Origin: Taiwanofungus camphoratus
Lineage: Eukaryota; Basidiomycota; Agaricomycetes; Polyporales; Taiwanofungaceae
Length of the DNA stretch: 64,000 nt
Reading direction: 5' to 3'
NCBI GenBank assembly: GCA_003999685.1
Contig: CP021221.1
Span: forward strand, 1,054,001 to 1,118,000
In this document: piece by piece, positions 49,280 to 61,649 of the stretch
Layout of the letters: each line of letters opens with the position of its first letter
Position numbering within the stretch: the stretch's first letter is position 1
Notes under the pieces: model-generated
Told to the model about the DNA's origin: nothing
What the model saw: the letters and a program-made list of their open reading frames with translations, nothing else
Databases searched by the model: none
Translations under genes and position numbers: made by a program

Positions 49280-51585
49280 CTAACGACCAAAGTCGTCCGC
49301 AACGAATGGTGTGACGAGGTCATATGTCTCAGCATTCCTGTTCCTCGACGACTTGCCACCAAGCCCGACAAGGTGCTTCAGCTTCTCCCTCATACCAGAC
49401 TTCTCCGCAGGATTGAGTGCTGGCCTGTCATTTGGATATATCGCGTCCAGTATCTTGGCTAGTCTCCGCAGTCCTATAACAGAAGTGTCGTGCCCAGCAT
49501 TCCGTGAAACATCAAGCGTGGTTGCGAGGTACGCAGCAAGGTCTGGGAAGGTGATAGGTAATTTCGGGTAAGGCGTCTCAGGAGTGCTTGAGATTGTATA
49601 GAATTTTGACATTGGGGCATCTGCACCCTCCCTCAGGATTGCCAACGGGGACGCGAGAGAATAGGAATAAGGGAGTACACTCGTATCTTCGGTACGATAC
49701 TTCCACATAAGAGGATTATCCCCAGGAGCAGGATGGTCAATCGTCAAAAAGAGAACGGTATGCCAATCATTTGATGTGTTGTGCACCTGTCCAATATGTC
49801 TCATCATCACCCTTGTTGTTGAAGTCCCTAGGTACACACCTTAACGAATGATACCACTACACGAAGCCGCATCTCCGTCTTGATCTTAGCTATGGCTTCA
49901 ACGGCGGGTTCCACTCGAGTGCTGCTTAACCTTGCCATCAGCTTCAGTAAACCTCGCCAGCTTGGAGCTCGTATGTGGAAAGGCGGACACTGTTCTTGGT
50001 CCCATGAAAGCGGGATCACGTTGGGAATCACACCCTGCATCGGTGTCAACGCTGCGGTGATGGTCGGTACACCAAAATTCATAGCTGCCCGATAGATCAT
50101 CCGAATAAGCGGTTGTCAGTACCAACGCTACAGATTAGACTTACACACTCCTCGCAGAAAGTCTTCTGGAACATGTTGGGCATTGCTGGCAGAACTTATT
50201 ACAGGAGGTGAGCTATCACCATTGACCGTGGGATGTCTTGCCGGCACTCTGGGTGACGGTCTGGGAGAGGTGGGGTTACTTTGGGCAGCCGGTGTTGACG
50301 TGTCTACTCTACTAGGTCTTGCATAGGTTTCATTTTCTCCAATCCGCTCAAGAGACCCAGTTAGGTTCCCCTGAGGTCTTGGTGCACCTTCGCGTGAAGG
50401 AAGAGCAGCGTCAGCAGATATGCTTCGCAGCATTGAAGCTGGTGCCGCAGGGTTCGAATAGGGCTGAGGCGTGGCCTCAGCAAGAGGGATGGAATGAGAA
50501 ACTGGTGCCGCAGGAGCAGACTTGGATGCAGGAGTGAATACAGCACTTGCAAGTTTGGGAAGCACAATTTTATGTACTTCAGGGCCAACCCGATCCTCAT
50601 GATGCTCCAACGAGGAAGACCTTTTGTCCTCTTCCGCTTCTCTGCGAACAGCCTCATCTTGTATATGATGTAGTGAAGCCTTTGACCTAGCCGGTCGGAC
50701 AGAGGATGACGTCCCATGGTTCGATGATTCATAAATGGTGTGAGTGGGATCATATGGCGGAGGTGATTGTATTTGAGTCGGCATTGAAAGCGGCGGCTGT
50801 GAGTACTGCATGAATGGAGAGTCGGCAGGTGATGCTGAAGTGGAAGCTGCTACAGAAGCACTAGGAAAGTACAGATTCGGTCCTGTAACAGGAGGACCTG
50901 GGGCCAGCTTGAGAGATTCCTGCAAAGCAAGCGCCAACTCCTCCTCTTCTAATTCCAGCGTCCTATTACGATGCTCCTCTGTCTCTCGCGCAGACAACTC
51001 CAGGGCACGCTTTAGAGCCTCTTCCTCATTATAAGTTTTAGGAGGCACCGCCGGGCTCGAAGATTTTGGTGAGGGTAGGTGCAACTCAAGATCTTCGGGA
51101 TTATTAGCAAGATGTGTAGCGGTTGCCGTAATCAAGGAATATGGCTTCGGTGGGCGAGGTGGTTGGCTAAAATCTGGTTTCCTAGGCAGTGGAGGTACAG
51201 GCGCAGAACGTGTATAGCGTATCTGGCATCCGAGGTGAGGCTGAGGGAAACCAGCTCCTTGTGAAAAGTAATCGCCTGAAGCCGAACTGCCATGCGCAGG
51301 ACTCAACATAGGTGGTGCGCTACCTGGTAACAGACTAACGGACGCATTTGATCCACTTGGAACCGGGGGTGAGGCCACCGACGGGTGAGACGGAGTGTAA
51401 TAGGGCTGAGGCCTAGGCATAGACGGGCTAGGGTTATAAGATCCGGGAGCTCCTGGTTGGAGATGTTGTGCTTGCGGCATACCGTTGAAGCCGTGGTTCG
51501 TACTAAGTGAACGCGAGTGGCCAGGCCTCAGGAATCCAGGATATGGGGGGTATGGATTGGGATCGCCGGGCCATTGTGCTGCCAT
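49280..51585 (-). CDS. Conserved fungal protein with two ubiquitin-interacting motifs
   Basis: The start at 51585 gives a Pro/Ser/Tyr-rich N-terminus (MAAQWPGDPNPYPPYPGFLR). At about residues 185-225 lie two tandem UIM-like helices, EEEALKRALELSARETEEHR and LEEEELALALQESLKLAP, each with the acidic patch, Ala and Ser pattern. A disordered stretch follows. The C-terminal third is globular: after an intron whose branch site is ctgac and whose acceptor lies near 50088, it reads SMNFGVPTITAALTPMQGVI and EPAVEAIAKIKTEMRLRVVV, then further exons to VTPFVADDFGR at 49280. I do not recognise the C-terminal domain. Ubiquitin binding is inferred from the UIMs, and an endocytic or sorting role is possible. 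It sits between AIM32 and RIM15 on the same strand. Confidence 0.7.
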
Positions 51586-52130
51586 AAGTTACTGCTTGAG
51601 TGCAGATCAATTCCAATGACTAGAAGATGGGGAGCACAGGTGAATGATAGCACTGAACGTTGGGAACGCTGCAACGCCCGTGAGCGTCGACTTCGGTTGT
51701 GGATGAGACGCTCATTATCGAAGACAACCCGCGAGAGTTGTGCATGGACAAGTGGGCGCTGAGCGCTCAGTCTCATACTGCAAATTTGATCACCCGCATG
51801 CAGTGACGGACTTAGGGGCGCCATCCAGCTGGCCAATAATGTCACGAACTCCAGGATCTTACACTCACATCACGATGCGCAGGGAATGGGAGAGGTGTAA
51901 AGCGAGGCTAAGCCTGATATTTAAGTACACAAGTAGCTCTAGCTTACAATGCAAGGGAGATAGACATGCGGAGGGTGAGAAGTGTGATGTCGATGATAAG
52001 TGCATGATGATGGTAATGAGAGTAGAAGGCGACGTGCAACGAGAAACAAAAAAACGCAGCAGAACACAGGACTGTAATGCAGATATAACGAATGAGACGA
52101 AATCGTGAATCATGAGACATGAAATGAATG
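51586..52130. other. Intergenic region between RIM15 end and the UIM gene start
   Basis: About 545 bases with the UIM gene promoter and the RIM15 3' end. An AT-rich stretch at 51900-52110 is rich in A-tracts. No gene or repeat was recognised. Confidence 0.45.
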
Positions 52131-55100
52131 CTATCGCGCGGTGGTCAGTTTTGCGGTCTGCCCGCGCCCTTGTACAGTCGACGTTTTGAACCCAAGTTGC
52201 CGCATTGTGGCCAGCAGATCCGATTTCTGAACGGGTTTCGCAATGTGTGCCGCGAACAGATCATTGCCTTCTGGCGTGTCAGATCCACTGTAGGCACTAA
52301 CAGCGATGATAGGAGTGTTCGCATTCTTATTGCTGGTGCTTTTGATGTACCGTGCCGCGCCTTCACCATCAACTAGATAGAGATATGAGTAACATGAAAA
52401 TTTATCAAAGATCAAGGCACCCACGTATAGGCATATGTAGGTCCATCAGGATGCAATCGAATTCTACGAGTCGTATTCTCAGCTCTACGACCTGATCAAG
52501 ATGAAGAGGTGAAACTTACTGATATCACCCATAGCCACGCTGATTGCCTCAGAGCCATCCGCGACGACAATGCATCGACAGCCGAGACGAATCAACAACG
52601 TCTCGATGATCTTAGCTGTGATTGGATTGTCCTCAGCCAGTAAACATGTGACAGCACGGTCGTTCGGATCGGGAGCTCTCTTTAGGTCTATTGAGGCGAC
52701 TGATGATGGTGGAGTGTTTACGTCGAAGTGAGGTGGTGTAGATCCACCTGTCGCAGGCCATGAATCTACAGAACCTTCTCCTGTGGTAGACACTGAAGCA
52801 GTTCGCAATCGACTCGGCATCGAGTTCCGGCGTATGCCGTCACCTTCCAGAAGGTTAAGTTTGAATCGCTCTACAGCACCGTAGTCTGAAGGTTTACGAG
52901 CATGACTGCCTGCACTGCCAGGCGTTGGGGGTCCGCGAGATGCAGATGATGCAATTGACGATGTCGAAGTTGCAGGCGAAGGAGGGTTAGGAGATGCAAC
53001 TTTAACGCTACTGTCGATTACCACACTAGAAGGCTTCCTGACTCGAGTCGAGATGCTCTTCCGCCGACCATGAAGATTCGCAGGCTCTGATAAAGTCTGA
53101 GAGATTGCCGTCATCTGATCATTCTTCAGCTTCCTGATCACATCATCATTGGCCTGTTTCAAGACAGGGAGATTCTTGAAGCTGAATGAACCAAAGTCAT
53201 CGTCCGACGGAGATGCGCCCGCAGGAAGTGCAGGAGGTGCAGAGTTGGCGATGTGAGTGGCATCGCCACCGATAGAGGGACTATCCGACACATATTGTCC
53301 ATTGGAAGTAGATTGTTCTCCGTCATGGAATAGCTGAAGAACTGCACCCCGAGGATCAAAGTAATCGGTTGATTCAGGATCAGTGACCTGCGGAATAAAG
53401 GCCGCTTCAGTCGTCGTGATCTTGTCCCAATCAATACCTGCGAAGAAAGAGTGGCTCTTGACCTCCTCAGCGCCATTGGCTCCCAGACGCTTCAGTGAGT
53501 CTACTGTCATAAGCCTTTGCATAAAATCCAGAGCGTCTGCTGAGGCTTCTACGTAGTCCTCGTGCCAATCAATGTGTCCAGAAAGGATCTTCTCGAAAAC
53601 CTTCTCCGGTGTTTCAGCATGGAATGGAGGAAGTCCATATAAGAACTCATATGTTATAACACCAAGAGCCCACTGAAAGAAAAGGTCAGGCCTCCAAAAC
53701 TGATGAGGGAGGGGAAGTACTAACCCAGTCGACTGCAGCATCATCACCTCTAAGGCCGAGAATAGTCTCAGGTGCGAGATAATCCGGCGTGCCTACCACC
53801 TTCTGTTCGCCAGGAGGTGTTACACCAGGGGCCGGATGTGAACGGAGATCGGTCGTAAGCTCTGTGGCGAACGACTGCATAGGGCTATCATTGAGTTGTT
53901 GGGATTTGCTACCATTCCTCCGAAGAGGGAAAACAGATTCAGAGCCAGAGCCTTCGCTGTAGTCATCTGAAAGCGGCAGATAAGGTGACGATCCTGGTCG
54001 AGGAATCGATTGTGTCCTCTGGGTAAAATACGAACCTCCCAGGAGCATGTCTGACGTGAACACTGGCGAAGCCGACATGTAGGCCGAATCGATCGAGGGC
54101 GGCCGCGAGCTAGGGCTATATCTTGCACGTGCACGAAGGCCGCGATCGGACCCAAGCTGAGATTCGCGTGTTTGACGGCCAAGGAGACCAATCCTGCTCA
54201 GGCCGAAGTCAGTGAGTTTGAGATGACCATGCTGGTCAATGAGTAAATTATCAGGCTTTAAGTCACTGTGAATACCAGTCAGCTGACGTCAGGGATATGC
54301 ATTCTACATTATGATCACATACCGATGTACAATACCACGTTGATGAAGATATTCCAAACCAAGAACAACCTCAGCAATATAATTCCGCGTCCATTCTTCA
54401 GGCAAAGAGCCAAGAGACTTGATGAGGGCAGCACAATCACCACCATTGAGGTACTCCATTACCAGATACAGATTCTCCTTGCTTTGAAAAGTGAAGTAAA
54501 GTTTTGCGACAAATGGAGACTCCGCCTGCTTCATGAGAATCATGCGCTCAGCCTTGACATTGGTGATTTGATTTTTTGCAATCATGTCGGCCTTCTTCAG
54601 CACCTTGATTGCAAAGTAGTCACCAGTCACTTTCTTCTTCGCAAGGAAAACTGAGCCGAAGGCGCCTTTGCTAATGGGCTTGATGATCTCAAAGTCTTTG
54701 ATGGACGTGGGAGTTGTCCGCGATAATGGTGCAACAGACGGTAGGCGAGGTGACAGTGGCACGCCCGATACTGAAGTTGTTGGACTGAGAATAGGCTGCG
54801 CTGTAGAATGCCGGCGATGATTGCGACGTGACATGGTCGCGTCTTGAGGTGAAACCATTGGGGAGAGGGGCGGCGTGACGAGAAGTTTGGGTTCCAGGTT
54901 CTGAGGAGACGGTCGTGGTCTGATAGTGGCCATACTGGGGCCCTCATCCAAGTTCATTGGAGGTGGCATCTCTTCCGATGACATCGATGCCACAATGGGG
55001 GCTGCCAAAGCCAAGGGGGATGATACTGAGGACGGCGTTGAAGACCGTGTTTGGAAGGTATTGGGATAAGCGGGAACAGGAGCTGCTGGAACCAATGGTA

Positions 55101-58100
55101 AGCTAGGAGTCGACGAAAAAGGACCATTGTCACTGCGCTCTCGGCCCCGACTGAAGGGGACTGGCGAAGTAGAAGCCAAAGGGGTAGGATCCAAGGAAGG
55201 AGGATCTGATGGGCCGGCGGCTTGACCGTTGAAGGCGTACTCAGAAGTGTTGCTCGAGTGATCATCACCTTGCTCCTCACCCTCTTCATCACCCTCCTCG
55301 TCTTCCGTATCTTCCATACACGCTAACGCTTGCTCGACTCTTTCTTCCCACTCCTGTCGGATCTTCTCCGAATACCTGATTGTGTTTTGCATGCGCACAA
55401 CATTGTCGATTTTCTGCCGCATGACCCGCTCGGTGTCCTCCACCAGCTGGGTCAGTGCCGCGTCCTCGATGACGGGCTTGCACCACCGCCGCACCTGACT
55501 CATTTTTCGCTCTGAGGCAGGAGACAATAGCCTTTGTCGTTCAATTGGCTCGGCCGATTCCTCCTCCTTCAAAGTGGGCACCGACACCTCGCTCGCCAGC
55601 TGCAGAATATCCTCCAGGTGCTCCAGGACCTGTCGCTGGACCCTCTTCACACTCATGCGCTTCATTTTCAACGGTGCACGGAGGAGCTGCAGGGGCGAGG
55701 AGGACCCTGGTGACGACGCGGGAGTGAATATGGGCATCCCGCGGTACTCGGATACAGTCAGGGGCGACGCGCGATCCATCGCGATCTGCAAGTCGCGGAT
55801 CGTGTTGCGCAGCTCCCCAATCGACTCGTTGCACTCCCCGATCTCTGCCTCGAGCCGGTGCGTCTCTGCGCACGTCTCGTTGTGCTTCTCGAAGTACCAC
55901 TGCGGGACCGTGCATTCGCAGATGCGGCACAGGATCGGCGCGGTGCTGATCGGGCGCGCGAACGAAAAAGGGGTGACAGGCTCGGTGGACACGCGATCGC
56001 CGAAGCCCACCTGTGTGGCATCCGCAGTCGCAGGCTCGTCGCCCACGTCACCAGACTCGAGCAAGATGGATGGCGGCGCTTGCAGGTACTCCGGGGATCC
56101 AACTGGTTTGACAACCCACATCGAGTGCGTCGCCTCACCGTATTCGCGGTCGATCATCAACATCCCGTTGCCTTCCATTTGCTGGTACAGATGTGTATGA
56201 GAAATTGAATCGGCTTCAGGATCGTAGACCTGGAGCTTGAACCTGACTTCTATCGTACGAGAATCATCTTCCTTCAGACGTCGTGTAGCGTCACGTAGAA
56301 CGTGCCAATCTGAAGGCGCGAGCAGCCTTGATATTCGTGTGCCAACCAGGCCCTCTGGGTCAGACCTGAATATAGAAAAAAAATTGCAGCTATCAGCGTA
56401 AACACAAAGCACATGAAAACCGCCAAATACCCGATGATGTTGCGCCACGCATAGTTGATCCAAATGAAGTGGTCCCCATCCATGCTCAGCTCCATAACAA
56501 TGTTCTGATTCTGGGCCGTCTCGGCCTGCAGCCGCAAGCGCTCAGTAGCCAGCACCCGGGCGGACTCCGTGTTGTCCGTGAACTTAGATGGAACTCGAGG
56601 ATGCTCAGACTCCCTGTTATGCGCAGGTGCCATGGACAAATCCTTCGTCACTTCATCCCTTGACCTCCGGCCCTGGCTTGTCGTCCTCGTTACACGTAGT
56701 TTGTTCTCATCGTCTTGCGAGAGCTTCACTGCACCACTCTCTGACTGCAGCAACGGCGCCGGCAGCTGCTCCTCCTCGGCCGGCTTCAGCACAAACATGA
56801 GCGGTTCTTCCTGCTCGTCATCATTATCGTCAAAATTCCAGAACTGCTTCTCCGCCTCCCACCACTCGACGACGCGGCTGAGGCTCGCGACGGCGAGGAG
56901 CACCTGCACGTACCAGTTGCGGCCGTGCCAGTCCGGATGCTCGTCCCAGGCACGTCCGATGTTCTGCACGCGCTGCACGATCAGCTCGCACACCTTCGGC
57001 TGCGCGGTGAGCTGGTTCAGCGACATCTCTGTCACGTCCGTCGCGACAGAGATGATCTCGTAGAGCGTTGTCATGATCGGGTCAACGGGGTCGTCCACGA
57101 GGATGCGCGACGAGCGCCGGTTCGCGCCAGCGTCGGCGTAGCCAGAGCGAGGGAGCGGCGAGCGTGAGCGGGACGTCGAGCGTGAGCTGGCACCAGAGCG
57201 CGCCGGGCGCGTCGGGATGTGGATGGTACGTGAGAGGCGGCGGTTAGCGAGGTTCTGCTGGCTCCATTGGTTCGATTGGGTGGCGTTACTTTGCTTGCGT
57301 GGACTGATTATTTCGGGAGGCGGAGTCGGGCTCATAACCGCGCTGGCGGCCGGGCTTGATGTGCCAGTGCTAGAGGCGGGGAAATTATTGACAGGCCTGT
57401 CTCGAGGTAAAGTAGAGTGCCTGCGTAGCGATGCGGGGCTAGTTGAGGACACGGAAGCTGTAAGAAGGCCAGGAGAGGAAGACCACTGGGTCAGCGCCTG
57501 CTGTGGTGGACGATCTTCATCGAGAGACGCACGTTGCCGGCTGTGATAACTGCCCTCTGGCTCTGCCTCGTAGCCACCGTCAGAGCTTACCTCGTCAAAC
57601 TGGAGAGCAGAGCGAAGCTCGGCGGGCTGGAGGACGAAAGCCTCGCGAAGTGGCTCGGGGTCGCCCAGCTGGGAGTCTCGCTCACGCCCGAGCTCCCGCT
57701 GCTCGCGCTCGGATTCCTGTTCGTGCTCGCCCTCTCTGAGGCGCTCCTCGAAGAAGATGGTGAGGGAGTTGGTGACACGCTGGAGTTCCTTGTCGCATTC
57801 TGCCTTGGCAGCCTTGAGACGTCTTGTGACATGGCGCCTCACGAAGGGCATTGAGACGGTGTTGGAACCGGATCCATGGCTGGCGCTGGCGTTGGCATTG
57901 CTGGTGCCGCTGCTGGAGTGAGAATGGGAATGAGATTGAATGGGAGCTAGCACTGTCTCTGGAGAGAAAACGAGAGGACTGGGTGGCTGGCGACGATGCA
58001 GGCTCGACTCGGACATAGAGGTCTTGGGAACAGTCAGACCAGAGAGTCGCAAGACACTGGACGGAGCAAGCGTCAGGCCAGGTGGCGAGAGTGATGAGAT

Positions 58101-58442
58101 TGGGGAGGAAGTGGAATTAGACGGTGGACAGGGAGAAGTCAAGGCTTCATGAGGGGTTGATAGCGCGATAGGCGACGTGGATACGATATGAGAAGGGAGA
58201 GTGCACTTGGAGACCAAGTAAGTACTGAACGGACCAAGGTCAAATCCAAAGCCTCGGCATCCGCTTTTTGCCACACCCCCATTATGACATTCTTTTCCTA
58301 TTTTGGCAATTCTACTTATCCTCCCTTCGGAGCCGTCCACACCGAAACAATTGGCTCTATTTTTTGCTCCCTCCGTGCTCCCGGCACTGTTGTCCGCGCG
58401 ACGCTCACGTTCCAATAGATCTTTGAAGCACAGCGTGCCCAT
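52131..58442 (-). CDS. RIM15: Rim15-like PAS, zinc-finger, kinase and receiver protein
   Basis: Rim15 (Cek1/Ppk18-like) is a Greatwall-type kinase that drives entry into quiescence when TORC1, PKA and Sch9 are low. Order: Ser-rich N-terminus; helical RNR region ([20 protein letters not shown]); PAS domain joining [18 protein letters not shown] to [15 protein letters not shown] across an intron near 56365-56410; C2HC zinc finger ([20 protein letters not shown]); coiled region; and the kinase with [29 protein letters not shown] and TDFGLSR. An insert of about 120 residues lies between DFG and the T-loop [11 protein letters not shown], as in Greatwall kinases. A C-terminal receiver has LLAEDNP, the phospho-acceptor Asp in CILMDLHMP (after two small introns) and KPVQKSD. 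The start is uncertain: ATG at 58442 or 58016. GC content rises in the N-terminal half (55.5-57.8 kb). Confidence 0.9.
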
Positions 58443-58850
58443 TGGAGAGTTGCCCACTGGCAGGCCAGACTCAAACTGCAGTCTGCATTGATCACCTAAT
58501 TAGGCAATCCTTTAATTGGCTATCCGCATCCGGTACCGCTCGCCGGGGTCCCGGTGTGTGCTCTTTTCTCTTTGCTATCGCCATTTCGAATATCATCGAA
58601 CCCGGCGAGCATCCTCTCGACGGTCCCCAGCTTCAGACCAGTGTGTAAGTTGGACATCAATTCCATTCAGTCGTCCTCTGACATGCGACAAGCTGCTCCT
58701 TGGCCCTTGTCGCACGCCCGGTCACCTGCCCATTTCTTTGGCCCCTTCTGTACGTAGTTCTCCATTTCTATGGAGTCCCGTCTCACTTTCCATCAAAGTT
58801 TGGCCTCGCAGCTGTTCACCTTCCCATCAGCTGCCCGCAAGATAACACGG
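58443..58850. other. Divergent promoter region of RIM15 and bS18m
   Basis: About 410 bases between the outermost RIM15 start and the bS18m start. Pyrimidine-rich stretches precede the plus-strand ATG. If RIM15 starts at 58016, its leader would extend from here. No CACGTG was seen. Confidence 0.4.
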
Positions 58851-59564
58851 ATGTTTTCCCTCGCAAACTCCTTCCGCGCAGCGGCCCGCCCCTCAACATG
58901 GCGTAGCTCGCTGTCAGCTTCAGCCGCCGCCGTCACGCGACGCGCTAATTCAACAGCTTCCACTCCTCAAACCGCAGGTGCACTAGACGAGGTGTCCGGC
59001 CTGCTCAACGAAGCAGGCGATGCACCTGCTCCGCTTGCGGGGCCACGAACACCAGAGTATAATTACGGTACGCAGAGCAACCCGACGCTTTGCCCTTGGC
59101 TTCTCGCTCACTGCTCATGCTGCCAGACGAAATCAACTATGTATCCAAGTCAGTCACCGGCATAAGGGGCTTCTACCCTGACAATGTATGTACCGTTCGC
59201 TCCCCAGTGTCGCGAACCGGCCCTGCTGACACCACCTCAGTTCATCCAGCCCCTCAGCCTCTCGCGCAAAGCGCGCATCTCCCAACAGCGCCACCGCAGG
59301 GCGTACCCGCTCCTTGGGCCCGACGCCAAGGATGCGCGCGCGCAAGACGTCTTCCACCAGCTCGAGATCGACCCGCTGGACGAGTGCGACAACTCCGCGC
59401 TCATGTCCCACTTCGTCTCGCAAATGGGCAAGATCAACAAGCGCGCTTCCACGAAGCTGACGTGGCGCAGCCAGCGGCGCCTGGGCAAGGCGATCCGCCG
59501 CGCGAAGATGATGGGCATCATTCCCGTGCTGAGCAAGCGGCCGCTCAGCCTCTTGAACGACTAA
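58851..59564 (+). CDS. RSM18: Mitochondrial small ribosomal subunit protein bS18m
   Basis: The first exon from ATG 58851 codes a basic, Ser/Ala-rich mitochondrial presequence (MFSLANSFRAAARPSTWRSS). After an intron (about 59068-59240) the second exon reads FIQPLSLSRKARISQQRHRR, followed by FVSQMGKINKRASTKLTWRS and then QRRLGKAIRRAKMMGIIPVL, the S18 core that binds 16S-type rRNA next to bS6m. It ends RPLSLLND with TAA at 59562-59564. The length after the presequence fits mitochondrial S18. The inner intron could be two introns with a tiny exon, as the leftover piece is long (about 170 bases). Confidence 0.88.
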
Positions 59565-60697
59565 TATACTCATACTTGCGTAGTCTCCCTACGCACCCGG
59601 TCCGAGTGCATGTGCAGTGTACAGCTGGTACGTATTGCCGGGAATGTTGTCTCGCATCCTTCTTGCACTCGTGCAGTCAATTTTCGCTGCAACCGTCACG
59701 GGATGCTGGCTATATATATACGTTAGGCAGGTTGGGCCCTCGGGTCCCCCAGTCCAAATGCAGGCTATCTCCGTCCGAATTGGCACCAAAGTACCTGCTG
59801 CTATATTACCGTCTTCGGCGTGTTCGAGGCAGCCAGACTTGTGGCGAGACGCCAACGGAAGTGAGAACACAGAAGATGGGGATAGGGGTATGTCATGCCT
59901 GCGTGCGCTGATACCCTGTGATCACCCTCGGACCTTCTTTATGTCGCGGTTCACCGCGACGCTTCGAATGACCGCAGCATCATCAGAATCCAGATTCACG
60001 GCTGCCCGTCAGAAGACAACCACACCCCGTGCGCTGATAGTGTCTATTGAACGCGTGAGCGAGGCAGCGTGCTTGCTGTGTACGCGCTGGAGGTACCCTA
60101 GCAGGTGTGCGTAAGAAGTTCAGTATAAGAAGTCTGCCAGTTAGGAGCGTCATATCCTTTGCCCATTGCGGCATCCCAATATCAAATTCCATGATGCAGA
60201 CTGAGAGCAAGGAATTTGCAAACGGGCTCTTGGGAAAGAGACTAGCCTGGACTGAGCGCTGAGGGTAAATCAGTGCAACCAGGGTGATAGAGGCGTTGAC
60301 ACGCCGCCGTTCCGGATCACCCCTCAGGGACAGGGTAGCAGGGATGTGTGAGAAGTGGTATAAAGCGGCCTGTGGTGGGAACGACCCTCAATCACCAGCC
60401 CCTGGCAATGCTGCATCAGCTTAGTGACGGCGAGCGCTGCAGATACCCCTTGTCAGCGCTATTAACAGGTTATTGACTGACTTGGGCATATGTAGTGAAG
60501 GACGGCAGGATGGACCAATGAATTTATCTAGCTACATGAACACCTCCAAGAAGAACATGCACGATATTACTGCAGTGTAAGGGCAGGGCGGTCTGGTACG
60601 AGATCCGATAGAAGTGATAGTGCTGTCGGGTAGGGGAAACTTTCCTGTTGCAGCCTCAGGGGCTCAGAAGCAAATTTTCAGACTGTCACCAGTGACC
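59565..60697. other. Gene-free region downstream of bS18m
   Basis: About 1.1 kb with no supported gene. Short motif-free open frames occur on both strands at 59580-60210. The left target-site copy (agtgacc, 60691-60697) of the TIR element lies at its end. Confidence 0.45.
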
Positions 60698-61649
60698 CTC
60701 TGTAAAAAAGGATAGTCAACCTAGTCACAAACCTAGTCCCCAATTTGCGCCAATGGACTAACTAGTCATTTTTCTTGAATGCCGCTGTCCAAATTTGGAG
60801 AGAATAGTCACGCATCAGTCAAGGTGTACTATGGTTTTACTAGCTTTGTAAAATGAACAGGCTTTGCAAAAGTCTCCTGAGCACGACAACCCTCACCAAA
60901 CCTAAAGGAACTCGTTGGATATATGTATCTAGTAATGCTCTATTGTACTATCAACTTAAAGTATAAAACCATTCACTGTAGCCATCTTACGAGACACAAA
61001 TGCATCATTGTGAGTCTCAGATAAGGCCATGTATGAACCATGATGAGCAGATCTAGTCCGATCCTGCCCATGGTTCTTCCTAAAAATTTCAGTGCATCAG
61101 GGCTTCATTCTTTTCATTCAGGCCCTCCACTGAGTGAAATATTAAATTAGCTCTTTTTTGTGTAGAAAGCAGGACATTGTGCAAGAGTGACAAATGACAG
61201 CCACATTGCTCAGAAAGGGAATCACGCTAGATAACTCCGATTCGGCCAGTGGCGGCAGCAGCAAGCTAGTGCAAAGGTTGAACTGCCGAAGCCGAGAATT
61301 GGCCGTGCACCGGCATACCGTGACACAGTAAGACAAAATTTTGCAATATGTGTTAGACATTCACTTTTTTTATCGGCACTACTCTGCCTCCTCCCTATCC
61401 TCATTTTTTCAACATGTTAGTAGATAGAATCGTAGTGAGGACCTTCGGCCATGCATTGCTGAAACTCCGAGACCAGCGCATGATGTTGTTGTGAAGTTAT
61501 TCAAAAATTCGCTGAAAATTTTTCAAAGCTAGTAAAACCATAGTAGTCGATTCAAGCGACTAATGCGTGACTATGCTCCCTGATTTAGTCTACATAATAG
61601 TCACCTGGCGCAATTTGGGGACTACGGTTGACTATCCTTTTTTACAGAG
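60698..61649. mobile_element. 952-base non-autonomous DNA transposon with long inverted ends
   Basis: The left end (60698-60848) and the reverse complement of the right end (61524-61649) match over their length with some internal divergence. The outermost 24 bases are identical (starting CTCTGTAAAAAAGGATAGTC), a middle block TAGTCCCCAA-TTGCGCCA is nearly so, and the inner end TATGGTTTTACTAGCTTTG is identical. The element is flanked by the perfect direct duplication agtgacc at 60691-60697 and 61650-61656. Each end has about five or six TAGTC pentamers (both orientations), a pattern expected of transposase binding sites. The 675-base centre codes for nothing recognisable, so movement would need a transposase from elsewhere. 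The superfamily is not settled: 7-base duplications are not typical of hAT or Mutator. Confidence 0.85.
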
